A stretch of DNA of 64,000 nucleotides from Falsiroseomonas tokyonensis (GCF_019024325.1 NZ_JAFNJS010000004.1:248001-312000); one strand, 5' to 3'; shown: positions 44,522 through 53,862, counted from the first letter of the stretch. Made by a program: numbers and translations. Notes: a model not told the origin generated them from the letters alone.

Positions 44522-45121
44522 ATGGCCTCCTCATCCGCCTTTCATGCTGACAATCCGCTGGCGCGGCGGCTTCTGCCGGTGACGCGCGTCTTCATCCTGC
44601 TCACCGGCTGGTGGCTGCTGGGCTACAGCCTGCTGGTCTGCGCCGACCTGGTGGCGCGGCGCTATTTCGGCCTTTCGCTGCAGGGCACGGATGAGATCGG
44701 CGGGTATACGCTGGCCGGGCTCTGCGCCTTCGGCTTCGGCCATACGCTGCTCGCCCGGCGGCATACGCGGATCGACCTGTTGCTGGTGCGGCTTTCCGCC
44801 TGGCCGCGCGCCGTGGCGCATGTGCTGGCCGCCATCGCCATCGCCGCCTTCGCCGGCTTCGTCGCCTGGCGCGCCTGGGCGGAGGTGGCGGACAGCATCG
44901 ACTTCATGTCCGTCTCCACCAGCCCGCTGCAGGTGCCGCTGTGGATTCCGCAGGGCGTCTGGTTCGCGGGCCTGGCGGTCTTCGGCCTGGTGGCGACGCT
45001 GCTCGCCCTGCATGCCGCCACGCTGCTGCTGCGCGGCCGGGTCGGGCAGGTGAATGCCTGGTACGGCCCGCCCACGGTGGAGGAGGAGATCGCGGCCGAG
45101 ACGAAGGAACCCGCGGCATGA
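44522..45121 (+). CDS. TRAP transporter small permease (DctQ)
   Basis: A 199-residue protein with four predicted transmembrane helices. DctQ landmarks include LVARRYFGLSLQGTDEIGGYTLAGLCAFGFGHTLLARRHTRIDLL. A hydrophilic acidic tail (PPTVEEEIAAETKEPAA) ends it. It overlaps the large permease by four bases. The binding protein is not in the usual upstream position; the nearest DctP gene lies 4 kb downstream on the other strand. The ATG at 44522 is preferred over a TTG at 44507. Confidence 0.88.
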   Translation: MASSSAFHADNPLARRLLPVTRVFILLTGWWLLGYSLLVCADLVARRYFGLSLQGTDEIGGYTLAGLCAFGFGHTLLARRHTRIDLLLVRLSAWPRAVAHVLAAIAIAAFAGFVAWRAWAEVADSIDFMSVSTSPLQVPLWIPQGVWFAGLAVFGLVATLLALHAATLLLRGRVGQVNAWYGPPTVEEEIAAETKEPAA

Positions 45122-46428
45122 GCGGCTTCGGAATCGCCCAGGCCGCCATCGGCTTCGTGCTGATGCTGGCGCTGATGTTCACCGGCCTGCATATCGGCGT
45201 GGTGATGGGTGCCATCGCGCTGCTGGGGGCGGATCTCTATCTGGGCGGGCCGGTCATCAATGCCATCGGCACGCAGTTCTGGGGGGCGACGGACAGCTTC
45301 ACCCTGCTCGCCGTGCCGCTTTTCGTGCTGCTGGGCGAATTGCTGGTGCGCGGCGGCGCGACGGACCGGATGTACAAGGCGCTCTCGGTCTGGCTGGGGC
45401 CGCTGCCGGGCGGGCTGCTGCACACCAATATCGGCGCCTGCGCGCTGTTCGCCGCCGTCTCAGGTTCCTCCGTCGCCACGGCGGCCACAATCGGCACGGT
45501 GGCGCTGCCCACCTTCGAGGATCGGCGCTACGACCCGCGGCTGGTGCTGGGCACGATCGCGGCGGGATCGACGCTGGGCATCCTGATCCCGCCCTCCATC
45601 AACATGATCATCTACGGCGCCATGACCAATACCTCGGTCGGGCAGCTCTATGCCGCGGGCGTGGTGCCGGGGCTGCTGCTGACGGCGATGTTCATGGCGA
45701 TGACGGCGGTGGTCTGCCTGTGGAAGCCCGCCTTGGCAGGCGCGCCGGAGCCGCGCCTGCCGCTCGGCGAAAGGCTGCGCGCGCTGGGCGGGCTGGCGGC
45801 ACCGGTCTCGCTCTTCGTCGTGGTGATGGGCAGCATCTATGCCGGCTGGGCGACGCCCACGGAAAGCGCGGCCGTCGGCGTGGTCTTCGCCTTCCTGCTG
45901 TCGATGTTCTACGGCCGCTTCAAGCTTTCGATGCTGCATGCCTGCTTCGAGACGACGGTGACCGTCACCTCGATGATCGTGCTGATCGTGGCCGCCGCCT
46001 TCTACCTGAACTTCGTGCTGGGCATCCTGGGCGTGCCGCAGGCGCTGTCGTCCTTCGTCACCTCGCTCGGCGTCGGGCCCATCGGCATCCTGTTCGTGCT
46101 GTTCGTCTTCTACCTGATCCTCGGCTGCTTCCTGGAGACGCTGTCGATGATGGTGGGCACCATCCCCATCGTCTTCCCCATCGTCGTGGCGCTCGGCGTC
46201 GATCCGGTCTGGTTCGGCATCTTCCTGGTCATCATGTGCGAGATCGCGCTGATCACGCCGCCGGTGGGCATGAACCTCTATGTGGTTCAGGGCATCCGGC
46301 GGGGCGGCTCGGTGGGTCAGGTCATCCAGGGCACCCTGCCCTTCCTGGGCGTGATGATCCTGCTGACCCTGCTGCTGATCGCCTTCCCCGGCATCGCGCT
46401 GTGGCTGCCGGGGATGATGTTCGATTAG
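45118..46428 (+). CDS. TRAP transporter large permease (DctM)
   Basis: A 436-residue polytopic permease with DctM segments LFVLLGELLVRGGATDRMYKAL, SGSSVATAATIGTVALP and GSTLGILIPPSINMIIYGAMT. It works with DctQ to drive solute uptake by ion symport. Its 3' end overlaps the convergent amidohydrolase gene by four bases. The downstream amidohydrolase, carbamoylase-like and deacetylase genes suggest a nitrogen-containing ligand. Confidence 0.92.
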   Translation: MSGFGIAQAAIGFVLMLALMFTGLHIGVVMGAIALLGADLYLGGPVINAIGTQFWGATDSFTLLAVPLFVLLGELLVRGGATDRMYKALSVWLGPLPGGLLHTNIGACALFAAVSGSSVATAATIGTVALPTFEDRRYDPRLVLGTIAAGSTLGILIPPSINMIIYGAMTNTSVGQLYAAGVVPGLLLTAMFMAMTAVVCLWKPALAGAPEPRLPLGERLRALGGLAAPVSLFVVVMGSIYAGWATPTESAAVGVVFAFLLSMFYGRFKLSMLHACFETTVTVTSMIVLIVAAAFYLNFVLGILGVPQALSSFVTSLGVGPIGILFVLFVFYLILGCFLETLSMMVGTIPIVFPIVVALGVDPVWFGIFLVIMCEIALITPPVGMNLYVVQGIRRGGSVGQVIQGTLPFLGVMILLTLLLIAFPGIALWLPGMMFD

Positions 46429-47936
46429 GGCGCGCGCGTCGCGTAATGCGCGCGCACGGCCTGCACCAGCGCGGCGACAGCCGCTTCGCGCCCGGCGCTC
46501 CACGGCGCGCGGGCGCGCGCCGCTGCCTCGGCCGCCGCGGCGGCGATGGCCTGAGGATCGAGATGCGGGAAGTGGCCGTCGCGATACAGCACGCGGCCCT
46601 GCACCATGGTCAGCCGCACATCCCGCGCATCGGCCCGCGCCAGCAGCAGGTCCAGCAGCGGCACGGAGGGGTCGGCATAGACGCCGCGGACGCGCCGCAG
46701 ATCGACGGCGATGCAATCCGCGGCGCAGCCGGGCGCGAGCTGCCCCACCCGGCCCGCCAGCCCCATGGCGGCCGCGCCCTGCGTGGTCGCCATGGCCAGC
46801 AGCGTGGCCGCATCCGGCGGCCCCGCCGCCTGCCAGGAGGCTTCGGTGGCCAAGCGCGCCGCCAGGCGGAGCTCCTTCCACAGATCCTCCTCGTCATCCA
46901 TCGCTTGGCAATCCGTGCCGATCGCGACGCCCACCCCGGCCGCCCAATAGGCTGCCAGCGGCGCGATGCCGCAGCCGAGGCGGAGGTTGCTCGCCGGGTT
47001 GCGCACCAGCATGGTGCCGCTGCGCGCCGCCACCGAGATATCGCCCGGCGTCAGCTGCGCGGCGTGGGCAAGCGAGGTGGCGGGGCCGAGCACGCCCAGC
47101 GCCTCCAGCCGCGCCAGCGTGCCCTCAGGGTAGAGGTGCCGTGCCGCCGCCGCCTGCGCCACGCTTTCCAGCGCATGCATATGAATCGGCACGCCGCCGC
47201 GGGCGTGCGCGGCCTTCGCGATACCGGCGAAAAGCGCGTCGCTGACCCATTGCGGGCCGGCGGGCGCAAAGGCGAGCGTGATGCGGCCATGGCTCGGCAG
47301 CTGGTCGGACAGGCTGTCGTACAGCGCGGCCGCTTCCTCCGCCGTGGTGGCGAAGATCGGCGGGTCGGGGTTGCCGACGAGTTCGACCAATTCGGGCGGC
47401 AGGCCCGCCACGAAGCCGGTCTGGTCCTCGGCCGGGAAGACCAGGCTGGCGCGGTCCTGCGCGCCGATGCCGACCAAAGCGCGCAGGCCAGCGGCGTCGT
47501 AGGCGGCGATGGTGCGCGCGAGGTCGTCCGGCTGCCGGCCGGCGGCGCCCCAGGTGGTGTTCGCATGGATCGTGGCGGTGATGCCGGAGGCCAGCATCTG
47601 CATCCCCGCCAGCGGCACCATCGCCGCCGGGTCCAGCCAGCCGCGCCGGCGCTTAGTCGTCTGCCAGGCCTCCAGGATCATGTCCGGGAAGCCGAGCTGC
47701 AATTGCGTCAGGCCGCGGCCGTGCTGATGCGCATTCACCAGGCCCGGCATCAGCACGCAGTGTTCGAGATGCAGGCGTTCCGCGCCCGGCGCCATCGCCG
47801 CAAGGTCCTCAAGCGGCGCGATGGCGGTGATGCGCCCCTCCGCGACCAGCACGCCCATGCCTTCCCGCGCCGCGGGATCCGTGGCACCGGCGATCAGCGC
47901 CTCCGCCGTCAGGATGATGCCGCCGTCACCGCTCAT
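46425..47936 (-). CDS. Amidohydrolase/deaminase of the TrzN/AtzB/SAH deaminase family
   Basis: This 503-residue metal-dependent hydrolase carries metal ligands in NAHQHGRG near 68-75, IHMHALE, LAHAAQL and GTDCQAMDDEEDL with the conserved Asp. The N- and C-terminal beta sandwich surrounds the TIM barrel. Family members deaminate or dechlorinate adenosyl compounds, triazines and guanine. It is divergent from the M20 amidohydrolase with only 11 bases between start codons. The ring substrate is unknown; a heterocyclic amine or purine/pyrimidine-like compound would fit the neighbouring genes. Confidence 0.87.
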   Translation of the reverse strand: MSGDGGIILTAEALIAGATDPAAREGMGVLVAEGRITAIAPLEDLAAMAPGAERLHLEHCVLMPGLVNAHQHGRGLTQLQLGFPDMILEAWQTTKRRRGWLDPAAMVPLAGMQMLASGITATIHANTTWGAAGRQPDDLARTIAAYDAAGLRALVGIGAQDRASLVFPAEDQTGFVAGLPPELVELVGNPDPPIFATTAEEAAALYDSLSDQLPSHGRITLAFAPAGPQWVSDALFAGIAKAAHARGGVPIHMHALESVAQAAAARHLYPEGTLARLEALGVLGPATSLAHAAQLTPGDISVAARSGTMLVRNPASNLRLGCGIAPLAAYWAAGVGVAIGTDCQAMDDEEDLWKELRLAARLATEASWQAAGPPDAATLLAMATTQGAAAMGLAGRVGQLAPGCAADCIAVDLRRVRGVYADPSVPLLDLLLARADARDVRLTMVQGRVLYRDGHFPHLDPQAIAAAAAEAAARARAPWSAGREAAVAALVQAVRAHYATRAP

Positions 47937-47947
47937 CGGAGTTCTCC

Positions 47948-49216
47948 ATGACCCTCACCGCCGAATCCCGCGCGCTGGATCTGGCCCAAGACTATCTGGA
48001 GGCGATCCGCGCGGGCAGCCTGGATGCACCCGGCGTCACCCGCGCCTCCTACGGCCCCGGCGAGCGCCTGGCGCATGCAAGGGCGCGGGAGGCAGCGGAG
48101 GAGCTGGGGCTGGAGGTGCGCGTGGACCCGATCGGCACGCTGTTCATGACCCTGCCGGGCGAGGATCGCAGCCTGCCGGCGGGGATGATCGGCAGCCATG
48201 CGGACAGCGTGCCGCATGGCGGCAATTTCGATGGCGCGGCGGGGGTCGCCATGGGCCTGGCCGTTGCGGCGCGGCTGCGGCATCTCGGCCGGCGGTTGCC
48301 ACGCGACCTGACGGTGCTGGCGATCCGTGCGGAGGAGATGGTGTGGTTCCCCGCCAACTACCTCGGCAGCCGCGCCGCCTTCGGCATTCTGCCGCGCGAG
48401 GCGCCCGATACGCTGCGGCGGAGCGATACGGGGCGGACGCTGGCCGACCACATGGCGGAGGAGGGCTTCGACCCCGACTTCATCCGCGCCGGCCGCGCCA
48501 GCCTGGCGGCCGAGCGCATCGCCTGGTTCCTGGAGCCGCATATCGAGCAGGGGCCGGAACTGGTGGAGGCCGGCATCCCCGCCGCCATCGTCACCGGCAT
48601 CCGCGGGTCCCTGCGGCACCGGAACTGCCGCGCGATTGGGCAGGATGCCCATGCGGGAGGCGCGCCGCGGCGAAGCCGTCGCGATGCCGTGATCGCGGCG
48701 GCGCGGCTGGTGGCCGGGCTCGACGCATTCTGGACGGCGGAGGAGGCCGCCGGCACCGACCTGGTCTGCACCATCGGCGAGTTCTTCACCGATGCGACGC
48801 GCCATGCGCCGACGCGGGTGCCCGGCGAGGTGCGCTTCACCCTCGATATTCGCAGCGAGGATGTGGCGGCGCTGGCGCGCGCCGAGGCCTGGCTGGCCGA
48901 GGCCGCGGCGCAGGCGAAGGCGCGGCACGGCGTGACGGTGGATTACGGTCCGGCGCTGCATGTCGCCCCCGCGCTGATGGATGCGCGGCTGCGCGCGGCG
49001 CTGGCCGAGGCGGCGGCGGCGGCCGGCATTCCGGTGCTGCAGATGGCCTCCGGCGGCGGACATGATTGCGCGACTTTTGCGGGCCAGGGCATCGCCTCCG
49101 CCATGCTGTTCATCCGCAACGATGGCGGCAGCCACAATCCGCAGGAGGCGATGGAGATGGGGGATTTTGCGGCCGCCTTTCGGATCGCCGCCGGCGCGGT
49201 GAAGCGGTTCGGGTAA
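47948..49216 (+). CDS. Zn-dependent M20 amidohydrolase (hydantoinase/carbamoylase, allantoate-amidohydrolase type)
   Basis: A 422-residue bimetallic amidase. Predicted metal ligands are His84 (GSHADS), Asp95 (GGNFDGAAG), Glu129/130 (RAEEMVWF), His198 (EPHIEQGP) and a C-terminal His in GGSHNPQEAM. HIEQGP is the hallmark of N-carbamoyl-L-amino-acid hydrolase, beta-ureidopropionase and allantoate amidohydrolase. It would remove a carbamoyl or ureido group, giving ammonia and CO2. The start is only 11 bases from the divergent amidohydrolase start. Confidence 0.9.
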   Translation: MTLTAESRALDLAQDYLEAIRAGSLDAPGVTRASYGPGERLAHARAREAAEELGLEVRVDPIGTLFMTLPGEDRSLPAGMIGSHADSVPHGGNFDGAAGVAMGLAVAARLRHLGRRLPRDLTVLAIRAEEMVWFPANYLGSRAAFGILPREAPDTLRRSDTGRTLADHMAEEGFDPDFIRAGRASLAAERIAWFLEPHIEQGPELVEAGIPAAIVTGIRGSLRHRNCRAIGQDAHAGGAPRRSRRDAVIAAARLVAGLDAFWTAEEAAGTDLVCTIGEFFTDATRHAPTRVPGEVRFTLDIRSEDVAALARAEAWLAEAAAQAKARHGVTVDYGPALHVAPALMDARLRAALAEAAAAAGIPVLQMASGGGHDCATFAGQGIASAMLFIRNDGGSHNPQEAMEMGDFAAAFRIAAGAVKRFG

Positions 49217-49264
49217 GCGCCGAAACTTTGCTGGAAAAGCCCGCTCCCCCACTTCTCATGGGGG

Positions 49265-49282
49265 GTCGGCATATATGCCGAC
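49265..49282. repeat. Perfect 18-base palindrome in intergenic repeat-like sequence
   Basis: GTCGGCATATATGCCGAC is its own reverse complement and lies 48 bases past the M20 gene stop. It is followed by a second dyad, TGAGGGGGACGCG at 49289-49301 against CGCGCCCCCCTCA at 49333-49345 with one mismatch, and then by a terminator-like hairpin. Together they fill most of the 183-base gap, looking like a composite extragenic palindromic element. A regulator-binding site is an alternative. Confidence 0.5.
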
Positions 49283-49348
49283 GGTTGGCTGAGGGGGACG
49301 CGCCGATGGCTGAGCATAAGCGCGAAGCTCGCGCCCCCCTCACCCAAA

Positions 49349-49375
49349 CCCTCTCCCCCCTTTGGGTGGAGAGGG
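49349..49375. terminator. Bidirectional terminator-like hairpin between convergent genes
   Basis: CCCTCTCC at 49349-49356 pairs with GGAGAGGG at 49368-49375. An alternative fold pairs ACCCAAA (49342-49348) with TTTGGGT (49361-49367). It lies between the ends of the M20 gene and the convergent TRAP binding-protein gene, so it could end both transcripts. Confidence 0.5.
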
Positions 49376-49399
49376 CTTCTGCTGGCGCCGCACCGACAC

Positions 49400-50461
49400 T
49401 CAGTTGATGGTGAAGCCGCGGGCAGCGCCCACCGTGCTGTTCCAGGTCTGGGTGCACTGCGCCCAGACGCGGTTGCAGGTGTCGCGCCAGGTCGGCAGGA
49501 TCACGGCGCTCACCGCTTCCCGCACCAGCGCCGCATCGGCCTCGTTCACCGTCACCAGCGTGTTCCGGAAAGGCTTGTGCTCGCTGCAGGCGCCGCCGGT
49601 GGAGCAGGACAGCGCATCGCCGTTGGAGTTCGTGGCGATGTCCCACATCGCGTCTTCCATGCGCCGGAACTCGCGGGTCAGCGCCGTCTGCTGCTCCGGC
49701 GAGAAGCGGCGCCAGGCGGCCATGGTCATGAAATGGCCCTGCACGGCGCCGGACAGGCCCAGCGGCAGGATATGGGTGGTGACTTCCGGCCAGTTGCCGG
49801 TATTGCCGCTGGTGGCGGAGGTGATGGCGCAGCTCGCCACGCCGCGCTGCAGCGCCGGATAGACCTCGCTGAACTGCAGCGTCACCGGCGTGGCGCCCAG
49901 GTGCTGCAGCAAAGCGGACATGGTCGGCGTGAAGGACCGCACCTTCAGCCCGCGCAGGTCGCGCACGGAGTTGATGGGCGCGTTGCAGTAGATGATCTGC
50001 GGGCCGAAGGGCCAGAGCGTCATCACCCGCGTGCCGAAACGCTGCTGCAGGCGCTGGTCGAAGGCCTCGCGGTAGGATTCCACGGCGCGGCGCAGCTCCG
50101 GCACGGTGGTGGAGACGCCGATCAGGTCCAGCCCCTCGAAGAAGGGATCGTCGCGCGCCACCATGCCGATCTGCACGCTCATCACATCGAAGGCGCCGGA
50201 GCGCAGCAGGCGGAGGCTGTCCGCCGCCTGGATGCCGAGCACGTCCAGCGGGTTGTAGTTCACCGCCAGCGGGGTGCCGGAGGCCGCGCCGAGGCCGGCG
50301 AAGAAGGGCCGCTCCACACCGTCCACATGCTTGGTGTTCTGGCTGAAATTGCCGGCGACGCGCAGCGGGATCTGCGTCTGTGCCGCAACCGGAGCACCGA
50401 GGCCGAAGGCGGAAGCGACGGCCAGACAGCCGGCGGCGAGATGGCGCGAAAGGCGAAGCAT
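49400..50461 (-). CDS. TRAP transporter periplasmic binding protein (DctP), cysteine-rich C terminus
   Basis: A 353-residue receptor with a signal peptide (HLAAGCLAVASAFGLGAPVAAQ). The DctP core includes PINSVRDLRGLKVRSFTPTMSALLQHLGATPVTLQFSEVYPALQRG. The C-terminal part has clustered cysteines (LSCSTGGACSEH, DTCNRVWAQC), plus Cys in IIYCN and VASCA, which could form periplasmic disulfides. It is not adjacent to permease genes; the nearest DctQM pair, 3 kb to the left on the other strand, is its likely partner. Divergent from the PuuE-like gene. Confidence 0.85.
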   Translation of the reverse strand: MLRLSRHLAAGCLAVASAFGLGAPVAAQTQIPLRVAGNFSQNTKHVDGVERPFFAGLGAASGTPLAVNYNPLDVLGIQAADSLRLLRSGAFDVMSVQIGMVARDDPFFEGLDLIGVSTTVPELRRAVESYREAFDQRLQQRFGTRVMTLWPFGPQIIYCNAPINSVRDLRGLKVRSFTPTMSALLQHLGATPVTLQFSEVYPALQRGVASCAITSATSGNTGNWPEVTTHILPLGLSGAVQGHFMTMAAWRRFSPEQQTALTREFRRMEDAMWDIATNSNGDALSCSTGGACSEHKPFRNTLVTVNEADAALVREAVSAVILPTWRDTCNRVWAQCTQTWNSTVGAARGFTIN

Positions 50462-50531
50462 GGCGACTCTCCTGACAGCGAATGCGGCACGGGGCTTGCA
50501 ACATCCGGGCCAAAAGTGAGGATGTTTCCCC

Positions 50532-51428
50532 ATGCGCCGCGACCTGGTCGGCTACGGCCTGAACCCGCCCCGCATCGCCTGGCCCGGCGGCGCGAAGCTC
50601 GCCGTCTCCCTGGTGGTGAATTACGAGGAAGGGGCGGAGATGGCGGTGGAGGCCGGGGATGCGGAGAATGAGCGCATCGGCGAGGTCATCAGCGTGGTCC
50701 CGCCCGGCCGCCGCGACCTCGGCCAGGAAGGCATCTTTGGCTATGGCCTGCGCGCCGGGCTGCCGCGATTCCTGGAGGCCTTCGACCGGCATGGGGTGAA
50801 GGCTAGCTTCTTCATGTGCGGCCGCGCGGTGGAACGCACGCCGGCGCTGGCGGCGGAGGTGGTGCGGCGCGGGCATGAGGCGGCGAATCACGGCTGGGTC
50901 TGGCGCCCGCATGCGGACTACACCAGCGAGGCGGAGGAGGAAGCGGCGCTGCTGCGCTCGGCGGCAGCTATCGAGGCCGCAACAGGGGAAAGGCCGGTGG
51001 GATTCTTCTGCCGCGGCAGCGCCTCCGCCTGGACACGCGGGCTGCTGGCGAAGCACGGCTATCGCTACGACAGCAACGCCTTCGACGATGACCTGCCCTA
51101 TTGGGACGGCGACATGCTGGTGCTGCCCTATGCGCTGGACTGCAACGACATGAAGTTCTTCCACCCCAACGGCTTCGTGCTGCCGGAGCATTTCGTCAGC
51201 TATGCGGAAGCCGCGATGGACCAGCTGATCGAGGAAGGCGCGCGCGGCGTGCCGAAACTGCTCAACATCGGCCTGCATCTGCGCATCTGCGGCCGGCCCG
51301 CGCGCTTCCGCGCGGTGGAGGGCATTCTGCGGGCACTGAAGGCCCGCGGCGAGGATGTTTGGGTCGCGCGGCGGCGCGACATTGCGGACCACCTGCACGC
51401 CACAATGCCACGCGGAGCCACGCCATGA
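50532..51428 (+). CDS. PuuE-like polysaccharide-deacetylase-fold hydrolase (allantoinase family)
   Basis: A 298-residue NodB-fold protein. SLVVNYEEGAEMAVEAGD, RAGLPRFLEAFDRHGVKASFFMCGRAVER and HEAANHGWVWRPH match the metal-independent allantoinase PuuE group rather than chitin deacetylases. The segment RGSASAWTRGLLAKHGYRYDSN is also typical. It would hydrolyse allantoin or a related cyclic ureide. It overlaps the isochorismatase-like gene by four bases, so the products probably act in sequence. Confidence 0.85.
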   Translation: MRRDLVGYGLNPPRIAWPGGAKLAVSLVVNYEEGAEMAVEAGDAENERIGEVISVVPPGRRDLGQEGIFGYGLRAGLPRFLEAFDRHGVKASFFMCGRAVERTPALAAEVVRRGHEAANHGWVWRPHADYTSEAEEEAALLRSAAAIEAATGERPVGFFCRGSASAWTRGLLAKHGYRYDSNAFDDDLPYWDGDMLVLPYALDCNDMKFFHPNGFVLPEHFVSYAEAAMDQLIEEGARGVPKLLNIGLHLRICGRPARFRAVEGILRALKARGEDVWVARRRDIADHLHATMPRGATP

Positions 51429-52108
51429 TCACCATCGACAACCAGGAGGTCTTCACCGAGACACACGAGTTGCTGGACCCTGCGCATACCGGGCTGGTCG
51501 TCATCGACCCGCAGAACGATTTCTGCGCGGAGGGCGGCATCTTCGCCCGCGCGGGGAAGGACATGTCGACCATGCCCGCCGCCATCGAAGCCTGCGCCCG
51601 GCTGGTGGATTCGGCGCGGGCGGCCGGCGTCACGGTCTTCTTCATCCAGAACCAGAAGCTGGCGAATGGCCGCTCCACCTCCCCGGCCTGGCTGCGCTTC
51701 CTGACGGTGCGCAACGGCATCACCGAGGAGCCGGAAGTGTGCCTGGCCGGAAGCTGGGGCGCGGAATTCGTGCCGGAATTGCAGCCCACGGGCACGGATA
51801 TCGTGGTGCAGAAATGGCGCAGCAGCGCCTTCGTCGGCACCAATCTCGACATGCTGCTGCGGGTCCACCGCATCCGCACCGTGGTCTGCTGCGGCTTCAT
51901 CACCCAGGGCTGCGTCGAATCCACCGCGCGCGACGCCGGCTTCTACGACTACTACCCTGTGGTGGTGGAGGATGCGGTGGCGAACCACGACCCGGCGCTG
52001 CACGAAGCCTCCCTGCTCGTGCAGCGCAGCCGCTACGACGTGCTGCCGGCCGCCGAGATCCGGGCGATCTGGGACGCCAGCGCGCCGCAATTCGCCCGGA
52101 AGGCCTGA
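51425..52108 (+). CDS. Isochorismatase-like cysteine hydrolase (ureidoacrylate/biuret/N-carbamoyl amidase type)
   Basis: A 227-residue hydrolase with the Asp-Lys-Cys triad: Asp28 (DPQNDF), Lys130 (VQKWRSSAF) and Cys163 (FITQGCVESTARDA). A YYPVVVEDAVANHD segment is usual for the family. Members related to RutB or biuret hydrolase cleave ureido or carbamoyl amides. Translational coupling to the PuuE-like gene points to a ureide-degrading two-step route. The precise substrate is not determinable. Confidence 0.87.
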   Translation: MITIDNQEVFTETHELLDPAHTGLVVIDPQNDFCAEGGIFARAGKDMSTMPAAIEACARLVDSARAAGVTVFFIQNQKLANGRSTSPAWLRFLTVRNGITEEPEVCLAGSWGAEFVPELQPTGTDIVVQKWRSSAFVGTNLDMLLRVHRIRTVVCCGFITQGCVESTARDAGFYDYYPVVVEDAVANHDPALHEASLLVQRSRYDVLPAAEIRAIWDASAPQFARKA

Positions 52109-52109
52109 G

Positions 52110-53054
52110 TCACAGCGGCTTCAGGCCCCGCTCGATCTCGGCGCGGCGCGGTTCCAGGAAGGGCGGCAGGGCCAGGCCCTCGCCCAGCGTCTCCATCGGC
52201 TCATCCACCGCGAAGCCGGGGCCATCGGTCGCGATCTCATACAGGATCCCGTTCGGCTCCCGCGTATAGAGGCTGCGGAAGTAGTAGCGATCGACCGGGC
52301 CGCTGGAAGGGATGCGCAGGCGGTTCAGCCGGTCGACCCAGTAGCCGTACTCGTCATCCTTCACCCGGAAGGCCACGTGATGGACGCCGCCGGCGCCGGG
52401 CTGCGCCTGGGGCAGGTGCGGCTCGACGCGCAGATGCAGCTCCGCCGCCGGCCCGCCCTCGCCCATCTCGAAGACATGCACCGCCGTGCCGGGCGCATCC
52501 GGCGCCTCGTAGCGACGCGCCTCGCGCATCGCCATGACCTCGGTCAGGAACAGGGCGGAAGGGCGCAGATCGGGCACGCTGAGGGTGATGGGGCCGAGGC
52601 CGCGGATCTGGCTTTCCGCCGGCACCGGGCTGCGCGCCCAGGCATGCGCCTCGCCGGCGCCGCCATCATCCACCAGGGCCAGGCGCTGGCCCTCCGGATC
52701 CTCGAATTCCAGCTGCAGTCGGCCATCCACCGTCTGCACCGCGCCGTGCCGCACGCCATGCTCCGCCAGCCGCGCCGCCCAGTAGTCGAGTGCCGCCGGG
52801 CCGGCCACGCGCAGGCCGCTGCGCACGATCGCGTGGGTGCCGCGCACCTCGCGTCCCACGGGCCAGTCGAAGAAGGTCAGGTCGGTGCCGGGGCTCGCCA
52901 GGCCATCGGCGTAGAACAGGTGATAGGCGCTGACATCGTCCTGGTTCACGGTCTTCTTGACCATGCGCATGCCCAGGACTCGGGTGTAGAAATCATGATT
53001 GCCCGGCGCATCGGCCGAAACCGCCGTCAGGTGATGAAGTCCGTGCAGCTGCAT
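52110..53054 (-). CDS. VOC-family ring-cleaving dioxygenase (LinE/PcpA/MhqO-like)
   Basis: A 314-residue two-module VOC protein. Putative Fe(II) ligands are the His in [11 protein letters not shown] at the N terminus, the His in GVHHVAFRV, and the Glu in GILYEIATD near the C terminus. The opening [34 protein letters not shown] is characteristic of hydroquinone-type dioxygenases and MhqA/MhqO. Substrates are usually substituted hydroquinones. The gene is convergent with the isochorismatase-like gene, with one base between the stops. No transcriptional regulator is next to it. Confidence 0.86.
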   Translation of the reverse strand: MQLHGLHHLTAVSADAPGNHDFYTRVLGMRMVKKTVNQDDVSAYHLFYADGLASPGTDLTFFDWPVGREVRGTHAIVRSGLRVAGPAALDYWAARLAEHGVRHGAVQTVDGRLQLEFEDPEGQRLALVDDGGAGEAHAWARSPVPAESQIRGLGPITLSVPDLRPSALFLTEVMAMREARRYEAPDAPGTAVHVFEMGEGGPAAELHLRVEPHLPQAQPGAGGVHHVAFRVKDDEYGYWVDRLNRLRIPSSGPVDRYYFRSLYTREPNGILYEIATDGPGFAVDEPMETLGEGLALPPFLEPRRAEIERGLKPL

Positions 53055-53127
53055 CCTATTCTCCTCGCCCGCATGGCGCCCGATATGGGGTGCCGCAGCA
53101 GGCCATACAGGAGACACCGCGCGGGAC

Positions 53128-53862
53128 ATGACGCAAAGGACAGAGTTGGAGAAGGTCAAGGGCCGTATCCGCGCCCTGGCCGCCAAGACCATCGACCGCG
53201 GCTGCTCCGAGGCCGAGGCGATGATCGCGGCGCAGAAGGTGGGCGAGCTGCTGGAAGTCTATGGCCTCAGCATGTCCGAGGTGGAGCTGCGGGAGGAGGC
53301 CTGCATCCAGCGCAGCGTCACCATCACCGGGCCGCGGCTGCAGGCGGTGACCATCATCTTCATGGCGATCATCCGCCTGACGGAGACGCGCGGCTGGATG
53401 AACGGACGCAACGAGATGGTGCTGTTCGGGCTGGAGCCTGATGTGCTGATGGGGGAATACCTGCTGCACCTGGTGGCCGGCGCGGTGGACCATGAGGAGC
53501 AGGTGTTTCGCGCGAGCGCCGCCTTCCAGCGCAGCCGGCAGACTACGCAGCAGCGGCTGCGCAGTTTCCGCTACGGTTTTGCCGAACGGGTCTCCGACCG
53601 GCTGGAGGAGCTGGCGCAGCATCGCCAGGCGGCGGAGGCCGCGGCGCGCAGCCCGGGCAGCACCGGCACGGCGCTGGTCGTGGCGAAGGAGAAGCGGATC
53701 GCGGAGGCGTTTCGCGATCTCGGCATCCGGCTGCGCTCGCGTTCCACCACGCGGCGGGTCAGCGACAGCGCCGCCTATCGGCAGGGGCAGGAGGCGGGCA
53801 GGCGCGTGAGCCTGGAACGGCCGGTGGGCGCCGGCGCCGGGCGGGGCCTGCTGCCGAAGTGA
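53128..53862 (+). CDS. DUF2786-like protein
   Basis: A 244-residue soluble protein. The N-terminal helical region ([43 protein letters not shown]) is the DUF2786 pattern, and the middle ([33 protein letters not shown]) resembles the domain that usually follows it. The tail is Arg/Gly-rich. Such proteins occur in phages and bacterial chromosomes without a known function. It overlaps the next gene as GTGA, so the two products are probably co-made. Confidence 0.72.
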   Translation: MTQRTELEKVKGRIRALAAKTIDRGCSEAEAMIAAQKVGELLEVYGLSMSEVELREEACIQRSVTITGPRLQAVTIIFMAIIRLTETRGWMNGRNEMVLFGLEPDVLMGEYLLHLVAGAVDHEEQVFRASAAFQRSRQTTQQRLRSFRYGFAERVSDRLEELAQHRQAAEAAARSPGSTGTALVVAKEKRIAEAFRDLGIRLRSRSTTRRVSDSAAYRQGQEAGRRVSLERPVGAGAGRGLLPK

